In this document: one piece after another, positions 49,201-59,857 of the stretch
Layout of the letters: each line of letters begins with the position of its first letter
How positions within the stretch are numbered: the first letter of the stretch is position 1
Assembly: GCA_024305745.1 (NCBI GenBank)
Contig: JAHRBS010000007.1
Location: forward strand, 3,348,001 to 3,412,000
Direction: 5' to 3'
Source of the DNA: Polyporus tsugae
Taxonomy: Eukaryota; Basidiomycota; Agaricomycetes; Polyporales; Polyporaceae
Length of the DNA stretch: 64,000 nt
Translations under genes and position numbers: made by a program
Notes under the pieces: generated by a model
What the model was told of the DNA's origin: nothing
The model's input: only the letters and a program-made list of their open reading frames with translations
Database searches by the model: none

Positions 49201-50323
49201 ATTGCCCCGGAGGTGAGAGCATCAAGACCCTTCGACGCTCACCTGCCATCCGAGACTTGGCGCAATCGCCGATCACGAGAAGTGCGATACAGACGTCGAC
49301 GACGGTACTGAAGCCTAAGGACCCTGGTCATAGCACCCATTGCCATCTACTCTTTCCCCTTGCGCCGAAATGTGCGACGCGAGAAAGCGATACGCTGGGC
49401 GGAGGTGGAAGCAGTAATGAGGAAGAGTTCTGCCGGGGATGGGTGGATCCATCCCCGAAACCCAATGTACTTAAAAGTGTTCGTTGCGATTTTCACTGAC
49501 CACCGGTCAATCATGGTGCAGATCTCGTTATACGTTACAAGTATGAGTTCCGATATGTCCGAGATTATCGTGCCGGGGAATGCGTAATTGAGACTTGTGG
49601 GGATGGGGGAGGAACATGTCGAGGAGAGGGTTCACGGTCATCGTCGGCACAGGGTTCCATGACAACAGCCGGTGGATCGGAGAATGCCGGGTGGCGGTGT
49701 TGGATCTGCCGGCGGCGCTCACTTGACACTTCAGACGCGTCACATCCTCGTGTCCTTCGAATTCTGCCTCTATCATCTCGTTCTAGCACACAACCCCATC
49801 CCGTCTAGCAGATTGCTCGGTCTTAACGGTGTTGGGACCTATGGCCATCTTCTAGACGTACTGCCTTGTGAATCTAGTCTGTCGAACCAGATGCAGATCC
49901 ATTGAAGACCTTCCTCGGTGGCAACCGTGATCGTCAGCGTGGGGAGCCCAGCGTTCGTCCGTATTGATCTTCTCACCCCCAGCCCGCGGTGAGAGGTGAC
50001 ACTGGTGAGCGCGTCCTTCCTTTGACTAGTGTTGATAGTCGTCCTGATTCCATGTTGCGACAGACTGCGGTTGGTGCTGCCCAGCCCGCCAAAGCGTCCA
50101 CCAACAGCGCGCAAGAAAGCTGAAGCGGAAAGAACCCACCGCCGTCCATAGCCAGTTACTACAGACTGAATACGGCTCCTGTCTTCAGACACCGCTCATC
50201 AAAGTCTCCCCGCTGATCGTAAGGAATTTCGCGAAGCGTCATGCATTGATCATCCCCTTCGAGCACTCTACATAAGCCGACCTGTCGGCTTTAGACAGTA
50301 CCTATCCCCACCTCCGCCTCCCC
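40267..50323. other. Gene-poor block, right part
   Basis: 10 kb with no gene, RNA or mobile element I can support. 40.8-46.8 kb is GC-rich with long overlapping open frames on several strands, none with domain-like sequence. 46.8-50.3 kb is less GC-rich. Short local repeats occur, such as ACGGCCAAACCGTATGT / ACGGCCGAACTGTATGT around 46960-47007 and GATGCCGTGGATGCCGTGGATA-like units near 48355. Confidence 0.5.
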
Positions 50324-51535
50324 ATGGACAGCTTACTCACCTTAGAGAAGCTAGCAGTTGAGCTGCTCACACACATCTCCTTCTTTGCCTGCACCGACGG
50401 TGGCCAAACTGGTTGCTCCCTCGCTCTCGTCTCAAAACGCATTCACTACGCATCCCGCCCCGCTCGTTTCTACTCCGTCCAACTCCTCGACTCCCCTACC
50501 CAGATCGAAAAATTCCTCCAGTGCTACCAGCAGGAGCGGGCTCGTGCCGTTGACCATATCCCTCGTGTCCGACACCTCTGCCTTTCCTTCTTCGGCAAAG
50601 GATTGGCTACCGCTCCTACCACCACTACACCAGGCCCTGCTCCCAGGTCAAGGGCTGAATGGCTTGCCTCGCTGCAAAAACGAGCCCAGCACATGCACTC
50701 TGGCCAGGAGAGCCTCGACGAACAGTATAACCGCGTTATCCCAGCCTTGATTCGCACCGTCGCTCACGACCTTCGCTCACTCGCCCTCATGCAAGCACAG
50801 TGGCGAAGCTCGACCGTTCTCCGATGCCAGTTCCCTTGCATGGAGGAGTTTACCCTCGTCGGAGGTGATCCCTCCTTCCTTCCCTTCGACTTCATCCCGA
50901 CCGACAAACCCCTCTATCCAGCCCTCAAGCGGCTCCATCACATCCTGTCGTTCGTCAACAAGGACATCGACTTTCACAAGTGGGCGAAACATGCGCCGAA
51001 CTTGACCCACATCCGTGTTTCACGCCTGGACTACCACCCTCGCGTCACTGTCGACTCGCTCGTGCAAACCTTCAGTAAGTCGCCCGTAGCGTCTCATGAA
51101 ATGTGCTTGGGGCTGACCGTTGTGCATCGTCTAATAGGCACTTCCGCGCCACAGGACCTCTTCCCGCATCTCGAGCAGGTCGTCATCCAGCCCAGACCAG
51201 GTCCTACTCCTGGCGCCCGTCAGGACACCGCCGAGCTGTCATACCGCGACTTCGTCAACCACATCCGGAAGTCAGCCGCAAAGGCGCGGGTGCCGGTGCT
51301 TCTGCTCCCTCCGATGGAGCTTCCGAAGCTCGCCCCGGGGATGGACCCCAGTCGCGGCTGCATTATGAAGCTGCGAGGCGTGTGGCAGCAGGCCATCGAA
51401 GGAAAACATCTCACTTGGGAGGGCCCGGTCGCCGAGCCCTCGCTCCCCGATGGCGTTCAGGGCCAGGGGCCCGGGACGCCCTCTGCCTTCCTCACACCGC
51501 TGTCGATCAACGGGATGGTCGCAGTAGGTGCCTGA
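50324..51535 (+). CDS. F-box-like protein of a local family (copy 1)
   Basis: Starts MDSLLTLEKLAVELLTHIS. The N-terminal F-box-like helices are followed by LALVSKRIHYASRPARFYSV, the conserved family block. A 63-nt intron with good signals (51075-51137, GTAAGT...CTAATAG) is a multiple of three and has no stop. Splicing gives about 382 residues and retention about 403. After the intron come FPHLEQVVIQPRP and ARVPVLLLPPMEL, which match two more genes at 58.1 and 59.9 kb at the same relative intron position. It is probably an SCF adaptor with a lineage-specific C-terminal domain; the target is unknown. It sits next to a dehydrogenase pseudogene on the opposite strand. Confidence 0.7.
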   Translation: MDSLLTLEKLAVELLTHISFFACTDGGQTGCSLALVSKRIHYASRPARFYSVQLLDSPTQIEKFLQCYQQERARAVDHIPRVRHLCLSFFGKGLATAPTTTTPGPAPRSRAEWLASLQKRAQHMHSGQESLDEQYNRVIPALIRTVAHDLRSLALMQAQWRSSTVLRCQFPCMEEFTLVGGDPSFLPFDFIPTDKPLYPALKRLHHILSFVNKDIDFHKWAKHAPNLTHIRVSRLDYHPRVTVDSLVQTFSKSPVASHEMCLGLTVVHRLIGTSAPQDLFPHLEQVVIQPRPGPTPGARQDTAELSYRDFVNHIRKSAAKARVPVLLLPPMELPKLAPGMDPSRGCIMKLRGVWQQAIEGKHLTWEGPVAEPSLPDGVQGQGPGTPSAFLTPLSINGMVAVGA

Positions 51536-51683
51536 CGTTCTTGGTTCGGTCTGTGTGTCTGGCTTGTGGACTCGAACGGGTATTTACTATCGGGACAGTG
51601 GATTCGGACCAGTGGATTTGGACTAGAACGTAGATAATCACATCCCCGCACGTTCACTTGTACTCTATGACACAGACATTCCT

Positions 51684-52950
51684 TCAGATCCTATACACTA
51701 TTTTCTCAGCACTAACCTTCCCCTCCTTCATGTGCTGCAACCCTGCAGGTATACTGCCCAACCCTCCCTCCCAGAGCTTGATAGGCAGGGGCTTGATCTT
51801 GCTGTCCTTGACTAACCCGGGTACCTTCTTCAAGAACTCGACGATCTGCGCCCTGTCCTGGGGTACGGCAGCGACATGGTGTCCAGCCGCCGCGAAGGTA
51901 TACGCGCGGCCCAGCGCGGAATAAATAAACATGGCCGCCCAGTACCAGGTGAGTCGAAGCTTATCGTCTGCGAGACGGTGAAGTGGAACTCACATTCGCG
52001 CACGACGTCCGGCCTCTCGATCGCGTCTGCGAACATGGGCAGGATGTGCATCACCTTCCCGCCGGCGGGCGAGATGACCACCGCGCTAATCCCCTGCGAG
52101 TCCTTCAGGCTGATCGTATCGAGCTGACCGAGTCGTGCCCTGCGGCCTTGATCTTCGGCACGACGTCTGGGTCCTAGTAGTCGAACACCGCCGACGCGCC
52201 GAGACCCTTGACGAGCTCCAGGTTCTTCGGCGAGGCGGTTGTCACGACTTTATACCCAGACAGCGCGGTGAGCTGGATCGTGAACTGACCGACGGAGGCT
52301 GCAGGGGGGTGCGCATTGTGAATATTATGTGATGCAAGCAAAGGGGGAGGCGACGTACAGGCTCCACCGTGGATGTACACCCCCTCCTTGCCTGGCAGAG
52401 ACTTTCGCGGGCGGCTCCACAAGGCCGAGTCGCTTCGGATGGTACAATGTTTGCGCAGCCGTCCGGAACCTGCAACTTCAAGTGCGTGCATGGTGCACCA
52501 GCCGTCAGCATGTTTTGCTGACATTGGGCCCCAGAGACGACGAGATTTGACGTACGCGCACCCGAGCGTCGCGGCCTGCTCGTGCGTGTTGAATGTCCCC
52601 TCTGGCACGGCCCACGCGAGCTCCGCGGGCGTCCTGACGTACTCGGCCGCGTACGCGCCGCTGTCGGCGAACGTCGAGCCCGTCACGAACCCGGCGACGG
52701 GATCGCCGACCTTCGGCGCAGAGACGTTCTTCCTTGCCTGCACAACGTGGCCGGACCAGTCGCAGCCGACGATGCGAGCCGAGGTTGCCCCAACCCGAGT
52801 GGACGACTGCTCACGAAAGAAACAGCGTGGTCCCGTCTGGGGGGAGAGGGGAAGGACTGCTTACGCTTCCAGTCGTCGGGTTGAGGATGTCGCCGTCGCC
52901 GACTTCTGGACGGGGTGGTCCTGGACGGCGATTCGGCTATCCTGGATACA
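51684..52950 (-). pseudogene. Broken zinc-type dehydrogenase / trans-enoyl-reductase-like gene
   Basis: Recognisable in pieces along the minus strand: IAVQDHPV (N-terminus), GCDWSGHVVQA, VGDPVAGFVTGSTFADSGAY, NTHEQAATLGCA, YHPKRLGLVEPPAK, VYIHGGA, SVGQFTIQLTALSGYKVV and LVKGLGASAVFDY. Then come LDTISLKDSQGISAVVISPA and the C-terminal LPIKLWEGGLGSIPAGLQHM. Lesions include an in-frame TAG at 52176-52174 right after VFDY, a frameshift near 52118-52140, another near 52385-52400 between PPAK and VYIHGG, and an apparent deletion in the first domain. No splice choice I tried removes the stop and both shifts. The family is the toxD-like MDR group. The lesions are noted only; no intact form is proposed. 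Confidence 0.75.
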
Positions 52951-53721
52951 TGGTATGAGCAGCACTCCCGAAGTCAAGAGGTATCCTGCGTACCTCTACC
53001 AACATGAGGGCTTTCATAGACTTGGGGACGTTGGTAGCAGACATCCTCCTAGGTACAGTTCGAGCCATCCTCTTCACCCAGTGGGGGTTACGAGTTGTTG
53101 TCGAATATGTTGCTTTATATATAGTATGGTGGACCCTAGGGCTGCATATCCACTATCAGCCTCGTCTCGGACCGCTGCTGATTACTACGAAATACTGAGG
53201 GTTGTCAGTCGGCCACTGCGAGAGCTTTTGCGTGCTCAGGATCCCCGACTCGGAGAGGAGGAAGCCTTTATCGGTATTACGAGACGCCGCATGCAAAGTC
53301 AACGGAAACATATCCCACGACAAACGGCTACTACTGGTTCCGAAAACCGGTCTCGTTGGTCATTTCGAATAGCTCAGTCGGGGACGGGGCCCACGGCCGC
53401 TGCGATATGTTTACGAAACCCGACCCGAGGGTTTTGAAGTTGCGGACTCGGAGCCGGTGTATCAGCATGCAAGAGATACCTAGATGACACCAAAGATGGT
53501 GCGATTCAGAGGACTTGGGGACTTGGAACAAGCATGAATTGAGATGGAAGAGCATGGCTCCAGGAAGCCTCAGAGTATGCACCTTGATGGTCGGCTCGAG
53601 CTGAAAACTATTTGGACGGACTTAGAACCACGTGTAGCCCCATGAGGTCTCGATTGGACGATACAAGGAGGATATTGATACATTATCACGGAGAGCGGAA
53701 TACTTCTAGCGACTCGCACCT
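52951..53721. other. Intergenic region
   Basis: 770 bp between the pseudogene and the stop of glutamyl-tRNA synthetase. No gene seen. Confidence 0.4.
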
Positions 53722-56418
53722 CTACGAGTCGTAAACACTCTGCACTCGGTACATCTTCGTCTCCACGGTAGGGATAACGTCGTCTTCCCCATACACCTTC
53801 GTGACCTTGTACATCTTCGTCTCCACGGGCATATCATTGCTTGCTCCCTTCGAAGCGGCTTTGGCATCCTTCTTCCCGCCCTCAGCAGGAGTAGCCGTAC
53901 CAGTCTGCGCACCCGCCTTGCTCGCGATGCTCGCCGCGCGCCCGTCGGGAATACAGATGAACTCGTACCGGCCGTCGACGACGCCGTCGAAGATGTAGTA
54001 CCCCTTGCGCTCGAACTGGATGATGTCGCCCTTCTTGAGCTCCGTCACGTTCGCGTCCGCGCGCGCCTCGTCGCGGAACTCGGAGACCGGCGTCACGAAG
54101 TCCTTGACGTCGTCGTTCTCCTCGAGCTTCTTCTTCGTGATCAGATAGTCGTGGTCGAGGAGCGTCACGTCGACGAGCGCGTGCGCGGTGTCGGGCTGTG
54201 CGAGCCAGGTGATCTTCTTCTTGGTCTTGCGGAAGTCGCCCTCGAGGTGGAGGTCCATCTCGATCGCGGTGACCGTCCCCGACGCGTCCGTTGTCTTGGA
54301 GCGGACGATCGCGTTGCCCCAGTCCATGAGGGTGACCTCCTCTTGGACCTCGAACGAGAGCGCGTCCTCCTGCTCGACGAAGATCTGGGACGAGAACACG
54401 GTCTTCTTGTCGCCGACCTCGGGGTTCTTCTTGTGCTTCGGCAACGTCTTGACCTCAACTTCTCCAGGGCCGCCCTTGATCGTGACTGGAACGCTTTATG
54501 CAAACCGAAACCGTCAACGTGAAGCCCGCCTTCCATGGCCTAGTGAAGTACTCACATGTTCGCATTGGAGAGCGCCCAGAACCGAGGAGCGATTGGGTCG
54601 ATAACCTTCTTGTTCAGAGTCCAGAGCGTATCCCACTCGAGCGAGACGATCGCCTGGGAAGGACCCTGGGCAAGCATGTACTGGCGGAGTGCTTCCACTG
54701 TGAGTCCGCGACGACGGATACCGCGCACGGTGGGGAAGCGGGGGTCGTCCCATCCTCGGACGAGACCACTGTCAACGAACCAATGAAGTTTGCGCTTGGA
54801 CAGAAGCGTGTAGATAAAGTTCAGACGACTGCAGAGCGGGGCATGTCAGTCAGACGGACACATCCTCGAGAGCGTAATGCTCGCCTGAAGTCCCAGATGT
54901 TCACTTTGCGGATGTTGAGGGCGTCGATCATCCACTGGTACTGGGGGTTGCGGTCACGGTACTCGTTCGTGCGGAGAGCATGGGTGACGCCCTCGTGCGA
55001 ATCGACGATCGGGCAAGCGAAGTCGTAAGTCGGGTATACCTTCCACTTGTCACTGTGAAGTAGCCCTCAGACGACGCTGACACATGTCAAGTACAAGGGA
55101 TGACTCACCCTGTGCGGTGGTGAGGCGTCAGGTTCGTCCGGTAGATGACAGGATCACGAAGTGCCTTGTTGGGGTTGTCAACGCTCATCTTTGCACGAAG
55201 ACACCAGCGAGTGCCTTCCGGCGTCCCCTTGGTCATCTCCTCGAAGTGCTTCAGGTTGTCCTCGACAGAGTCATCGCGGTGCTTGGAGGCAATGCCGTCC
55301 ATGCGTTCTTTCCGCATCTGCTCCTGCTCGGTGTCATCCGCGTACGCCTTGCCCGTCTTGATTATCTGCAGCGCGTTCTCGTATAGCTTGTCGAAGTAAT
55401 CAGACGTGTGCGTGACTTTGTCGCCGTGGATGTCAAGGAGTGCCAGGTCCTCTAGGATAGTCTCCTCGAACTCGGTCTATCACGCAGACCGGATCAGGCC
55501 GGACAGGCGCTTTGTAGCCAGAAGAGACAGACCTTCTCCTTTGTGGGGTTGGTATCATCGAAACGAATGATCATCTTGCCCTTATACATCTTCGCGAAGT
55601 ACTGGTTGAGCATCGCTGCTTTCGCGTGACCGATGTGCAGGTACCCGCTTGGCTCGGGAGGGAAACGTGTGACGACCTCACCCTCCTTCGCATCTTGCAG
55701 GCCGAGAGCGAAGGAAGCCGCAGTTTTGTTGGACCGCGCTTTGGCGGACTTGGCCTCTGTACGAGAGCAGTATGTATTCTAGCCCATCTGTTTCCACCAG
55801 AAGGGTACAAAGTACGTACCGCTGAGGCTCGCGATCGCGAGTTGCGTTGACTCCAACGACTCGAGGTAAGTAAACCAACGGTTTAGATGAACGTGCTTGT
55901 TATTTTTGAGCAGACCGATGATTTTCACACTGCCTGCGATCGGGCGGACAGTGTTAATGAATGTGGACGAAGCTGTGCATGTCCATACGGACCTTTGAGG
56001 GCGCCCCACACGATGAAATCAGCAGAGGTAAGGTCATGACCGACGAGGAAAGTTCTAAAAGCCAGGTGGTCGTCCAAAGAGTCAAGCGCAGCTGTAATTT
56101 GTGGGAAGGCTGTGACCGTTGGCAATGACTTCGCGAAGGCGAAGTACGAAGTTGTCTAAGGAAGGCAGGGTGAGTCTGGGGAATACGTACGGGATCCACG
56201 CCACGCACCTTGTCGCTGTCGTCTGAGAGTCCACCAGCCTTGGCTAGTGTTTGCACGGTCTCATCCTCGGCGGTGAGCTTCGATCCGTCGATCTCAAGAG
56301 TGACGCCTGTGGCAGCGGTGTCGAAATTCAGGACCGCTTTTCCGGTGAAGGTTGCGATGGCAGCAGATGCCCATGGAAATGGCGTAGCAGAGGGGGATAA
56401 CGTGAGGGTTCCGGCCAT
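53722..56418 (-). CDS. GUS1: Glutamyl-tRNA synthetase, cytosolic
   Basis: Charges tRNA-Glu in the cytosol. Eight exons (56418-56209, 56155-55993, 55933-55820, 55756-55533, 55476-55109, 55052-54885, 54837-54556, 54493-53722) sum to exactly 767 codons including stop. The GST-like N-domain ([20 protein letters not shown]) would bind an Arc1/AIMP-type cofactor. The class I core has the HIGH motif in [19 protein letters not shown], then IIRFDDTNP, the KMSKS equivalent in LLSKRKLHW, and [17 protein letters not shown]. The anticodon-binding beta-barrels follow ([18 protein letters not shown]). One intron (54884-54838) appears to use a GC donor. The last ~35 residues contain a 20-residue tandem duplication (VETKMY twice). 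The cytosolic form is inferred from the GST-like extension. Confidence 0.95.
53749..53828 (-). repeat. 60-bp-spaced duplication at the 3' end of GUS1
   Basis: The 20-nt string GTACATCTTCGTCTCCACGG occurs at 53749-53768 and 53809-53828, exactly 60 bp apart. It encodes repeated VETKMY near the C-terminus. Confidence 0.85.
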
Positions 56419-56763
56419 GATGTGGCCGTCGACGAGGAAGGGAATGAGTGGTCTCGCGGCGACTGGCACTGGAAGCTGAAAGATCAAGATGACTCCTTAT
56501 CTTATCTTCATCGCTTAGATCTCATCCGGCGCTTCGGGTCTCATTCGAAAGCGAATACGCCTCGGACCACTCTGACTCCGAGGGCATTGCCTCATAGCAC
56601 CGCTCTTGTCTTCCTACTACATTGGACCTGCCAATACCATGGACCACAGCACTCCTTCGGCAGCCAGTCTGCATCGCCCTACGGCTCCTCAAGCCTTATT
56701 AGAGTCCACCTCCTTCAGGACTGACCCCATTTACACCTCAAGTTGACGACCCAAAGCCAAAGA
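56419..56763. promoter_or_regulatory. Divergent promoter region: GUS1 / phosphoesterase
   Basis: 345 bp separate the two opposite ATGs (56418 minus, 56764 plus). No TATA box is obvious. Confidence 0.5.
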
Positions 56764-57831
56764 ATGTCTCACACACGAACACATGCATCCTCGTCAACGA
56801 CAAGCGAGCCCACCTCTTCGCAAACGGCTATTATCCACGATTCCTACGACATCACGCTTCCTCCCAAACACCCAGGGTCGGGTTGGACACGCTTTGTGTG
56901 TATCTCCGACACACACTCGCATATCTTTCCCGTCCCTCCTGGAGACGTGTTGCTTCACGCCGGCGACTTGAGTAGACACGGTACTCTCAAGGACCTCGAG
57001 GTCACCCTCAACTGGTTAAAAATCCTCCCACATCCTGTGAAATTGTACGCGATGTTACTATTCTTATGCGAACATGCGCTAATGTTTAAACATCCCTTCA
57101 GCTTCATCGCAGGCAATCACGATGTGCGATCTTCTACCGATGTGCTTCTTACCCATTCACGAGCTAATCCACTTGCTAGTTATGTTTGGATGCCAACAAC
57201 GAATCCGGTGGTTTATTGCGACACATGAAGCCTTTCAATCTCAGCGACAAGGTTCATCCGGAGCGTTCTTTTTAAATCATGTTTGGCACTGACGCCTTTT
57301 TCTTAGGACCTCGCCGCTGGGCGAAAGCTCGTTCGTAGCAGGACGCTACGCAAAGCCGGGATGATTTACCTTAAACACCAAGCCGCGGTCTATACATCAA
57401 GGAGTGGCAGACAATACACCATATATGGCTCGCCGGTAAGCCACCCTTACGCGGTCATTCTACGACTATCTCATGTTTGCCTGTAGGCTGCTCCGTTTTT
57501 CTCCGTTGGCGCGTTTCAGTATAACCTGGGTGATGGAAAGGCCATCTACGACCGTATACCTGCGTCAACAGACATTCTCTTGACGCATACACCTCCACTC
57601 GGCACTTGCGACATCACCAAGGGTGGCGCTAAAGCAGGATGCCGAGAGCTGGCAGAGCGCCTCACCCACAGAGACTTGGAGAACTGCAGGCTACACGTCT
57701 TCGGACATATCCACGAGGCTCATGGCGCAATGATAGTCAGTCAGACGAAGCAGAACCCTAATGGGCGCGTAGCAGTCAACGCGGCTCTCCCGAGAATACC
57801 CCTGCCGATCATCGTTGATCTCAAGGACTGA
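56764..57831 (+). CDS. Calcineurin-like metallophosphoesterase (MPPED/239FB type)
   Basis: Five exons (56764-57044, 57102-57123, 57180-57251, 57307-57435, 57487-57831) give 282 residues. All metal-binding signatures of the superfamily appear in order: DTHSH, GDLSRHG, GNHD, THTPP and GHIHEAHG. These bind two metals (usually Mn/Fe) and hydrolyse phosphodiesters or monoesters. The second exon is only 22 nt and encodes FIAGNHD, so the invariant Asn/His/Asp depend on correct microexon splicing. The first ~25 residues are a Ser/Thr-rich extension without a signal peptide. The closest known group is the MPPED1/2-like class II cyclic-nucleotide phosphodiesterases. Natural substrate unknown. Confidence 0.87.
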
Positions 57832-58055
57832 TTATGGGTATAGGCATGACGAGACTTGCATTAATCGTGTTGTGTTGTCATTTACATTCTATCAATATAC
57901 CCACAGCCATGCGCAGAAGAATGCTATTGATCACGGAATACTTCTCGAAGTGGGAGTCTCGGTCTCGGCAACAGGCCTAGGAGGCCCAGGACCGCTATCC
58001 AGTGGGGGACTTCCAATTCGCAGGATGCTTACACAGCCATCGCTTCAGGATACCG

Positions 58056-58063
58056 TATATAAG
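58056..58063 (+). promoter_or_regulatory. TATA box of F-box copy 2
   Basis: TATATAAG lies 53-60 bp upstream of the ATG at 58116, supporting that start over in-frame codons further upstream. Confidence 0.55.
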
Positions 58064-58115
58064 TTGTAACAGGTGGAAGTTCAGGGCTCTCCGGATTTCC
58101 AACGGCACGACCACC

Positions 58116-59232
58116 ATGGAAAAACTCGCGACCGAGCTCCTCCTCGAGATCTTCGACCTTGCGTGCGCTGACGATATCTTCGCCGCGCGCTCACTTTCCT
58201 TGGTCTCAAGAGGCGTTTACGAGGCGTCCCGCCCGTTTCGTTTCCGAGCCGTATCGCTATACGCTACCGCGACGAATCTCCAATCGCTCATCCACACCAT
58301 AGAGGATGAACGCACGCGGAGTTCGATGCTGCCCAAATGCCGTCGACTCTTCCTTGAATGTCCCAATCTGATCGCATGGGGGCTGGGCACGACACTTTCC
58401 GACGCGCTCAGTTTCACCTCTCTTGGCGAGCGATCCTCCGGTGTTTTCCCTTACTCCACCTCTGGCCGGACAGAAAATGGCTGGAACCAATGGTCCTCTC
58501 ACCTATCCTCGCTCCTGTGCATTCTGGCCCCGGATCTCGAAACCTTCACTCTCGTCGCTTGTTCTCATCCCGACGGGCCCATCGTGTTACCCTGCCCCTT
58601 TCCAGCATTGCGCGAGCTCACCGTCGTCGCTTGCGGATTCCCCCTGGACTTTAGTGCGACTATCGGTCATCGCGAGTGCTTCTCCTCGCTGAGACGCTTC
58701 CACCTGGTGTCACTCGACGAATCCGAGAAGAGTCCAGGGGATCTTGCGATTATGGCTCCACACGCGCCGAAGCTCACGCATCTGCGTATCTCGCATCTTC
58801 CCCGCCAGCATAACCCGACAGCGCTCACGCGTCTGTATGGCCAGTATCTCTTCTACTGTGTCTGCTGCCTAACAGTAACTCATCCGTAATTTAGGGAGGG
58901 ACAGGCCCCATACGGCCTTCCCGGACCTCGAACGCATCCTCATCCAGCCCGTCCCGCTACCGGAGAGATGCGGCCCTGCGATGATGTACTGCGAGTTCGT
59001 AACCCGCCTGTGGTGCTCTGCACAGCGGGCGCGGGTGCCAGTGTACCTCATCCCTGGGGATGTCAAGCTGCAAGGGGCGGACCACAAAGCGTTTGTGCAG
59101 AAGGCGAAGGAGGAGTGGCAGGACAGGATCGAGGGTGGCGAGGGGTGTTGGGCGGTCAAGGAGGACTGGGTCAACCGCAGCGACGTCGGGCATGTCGTCC
59201 CATGGCACCTCATCATACTAGAACAGCGATGA
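58116..59232 (+). CDS. F-box-like protein of a local family (copy 2)
   Basis: Two exons (58116-58843, 58905-59232) give 351 residues. It starts MEKLATELLLEIFDLACAD (F-box-like). The family block LSLVSRGVYEASRPFRFRAV follows, then leucine-rich strands (APDLETFTLVAC, FPALRELTVVAC, APKLTHLRISHLP). The intron lies just before the shared C-terminal region FPDLERILIQPVP. That region continues to RARVPVYLIPGD and a Trp/Glu-rich end (WAVKEDWVNRS). The donor is GTATCT and the acceptor GACAG; a nearer TTTAG would break the frame. The same architecture occurs in copies at 50.3 and 59.9 kb. Function as an SCF adaptor is inferred only from the F-box-like N-terminus. Confidence 0.7.
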
Positions 59233-59857
59233 GCTGGATTTGGTCAGTGGTTTGTTCGTCTGTTCCTTCGTTCCCTCTACGACGGCTTCGTAACCTGCGG
59301 AGATGAACGATATCTGACATGTGATGTGATCTAGGCTGGCGAGTTCTTATTTCTCTCTCAGACTCTCACGGATGCAGTTTGGCGGTGCGGTCTCATGCGG
59401 TCGGAATGGATCGAAGTTGTGTCAGGCGGTGTGTGGTTGCAAGCTCGTCTCCCACCACCACCACCACCCTCGCTCGCGGATTGTCCCTGCCAAAATTGGG
59501 CTTTTCCTAGCACAGAGGACAATCTTATACATACCAGAAGCGTGCTGGAAACACTGTCGTGACATGTGAGACGCTATACAGATAATATTTCTACGACTCC
59601 CAACCTCTAACGGTTTTCACTAGTTCCCATCGTCACAGCATTGTCTCGCATCAGTCGCTCGTTGAGACAACGTTGAGTCACCAAAAGCTGGGCATTGCAA
59701 CTATATAGAGAGAGACGGATTGGCCATTCAAGAGTTCAACGTTCCACCCCTACCATTCCGTCTCTATTTGGGTAAGTCGTTATCTTCTGCTAGCGCAATT
59801 GGAGCGTCTCACCAAAGCTTTAAAACACTTCAAAGGTACCATTTCGTTACCCGGAAA
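59233..59857. other. Spacer between F-box copies 2 and 3
   Basis: 625 bp with no gene. A TATATA element at 59702-59707 probably serves the downstream gene. Confidence 0.4.

Noticed and set aside
52373..53437. 354-residue plus-strand frame
   Set aside because: Begins antisense to the dehydrogenase pseudogene and runs into spacer; no coding features of its own.
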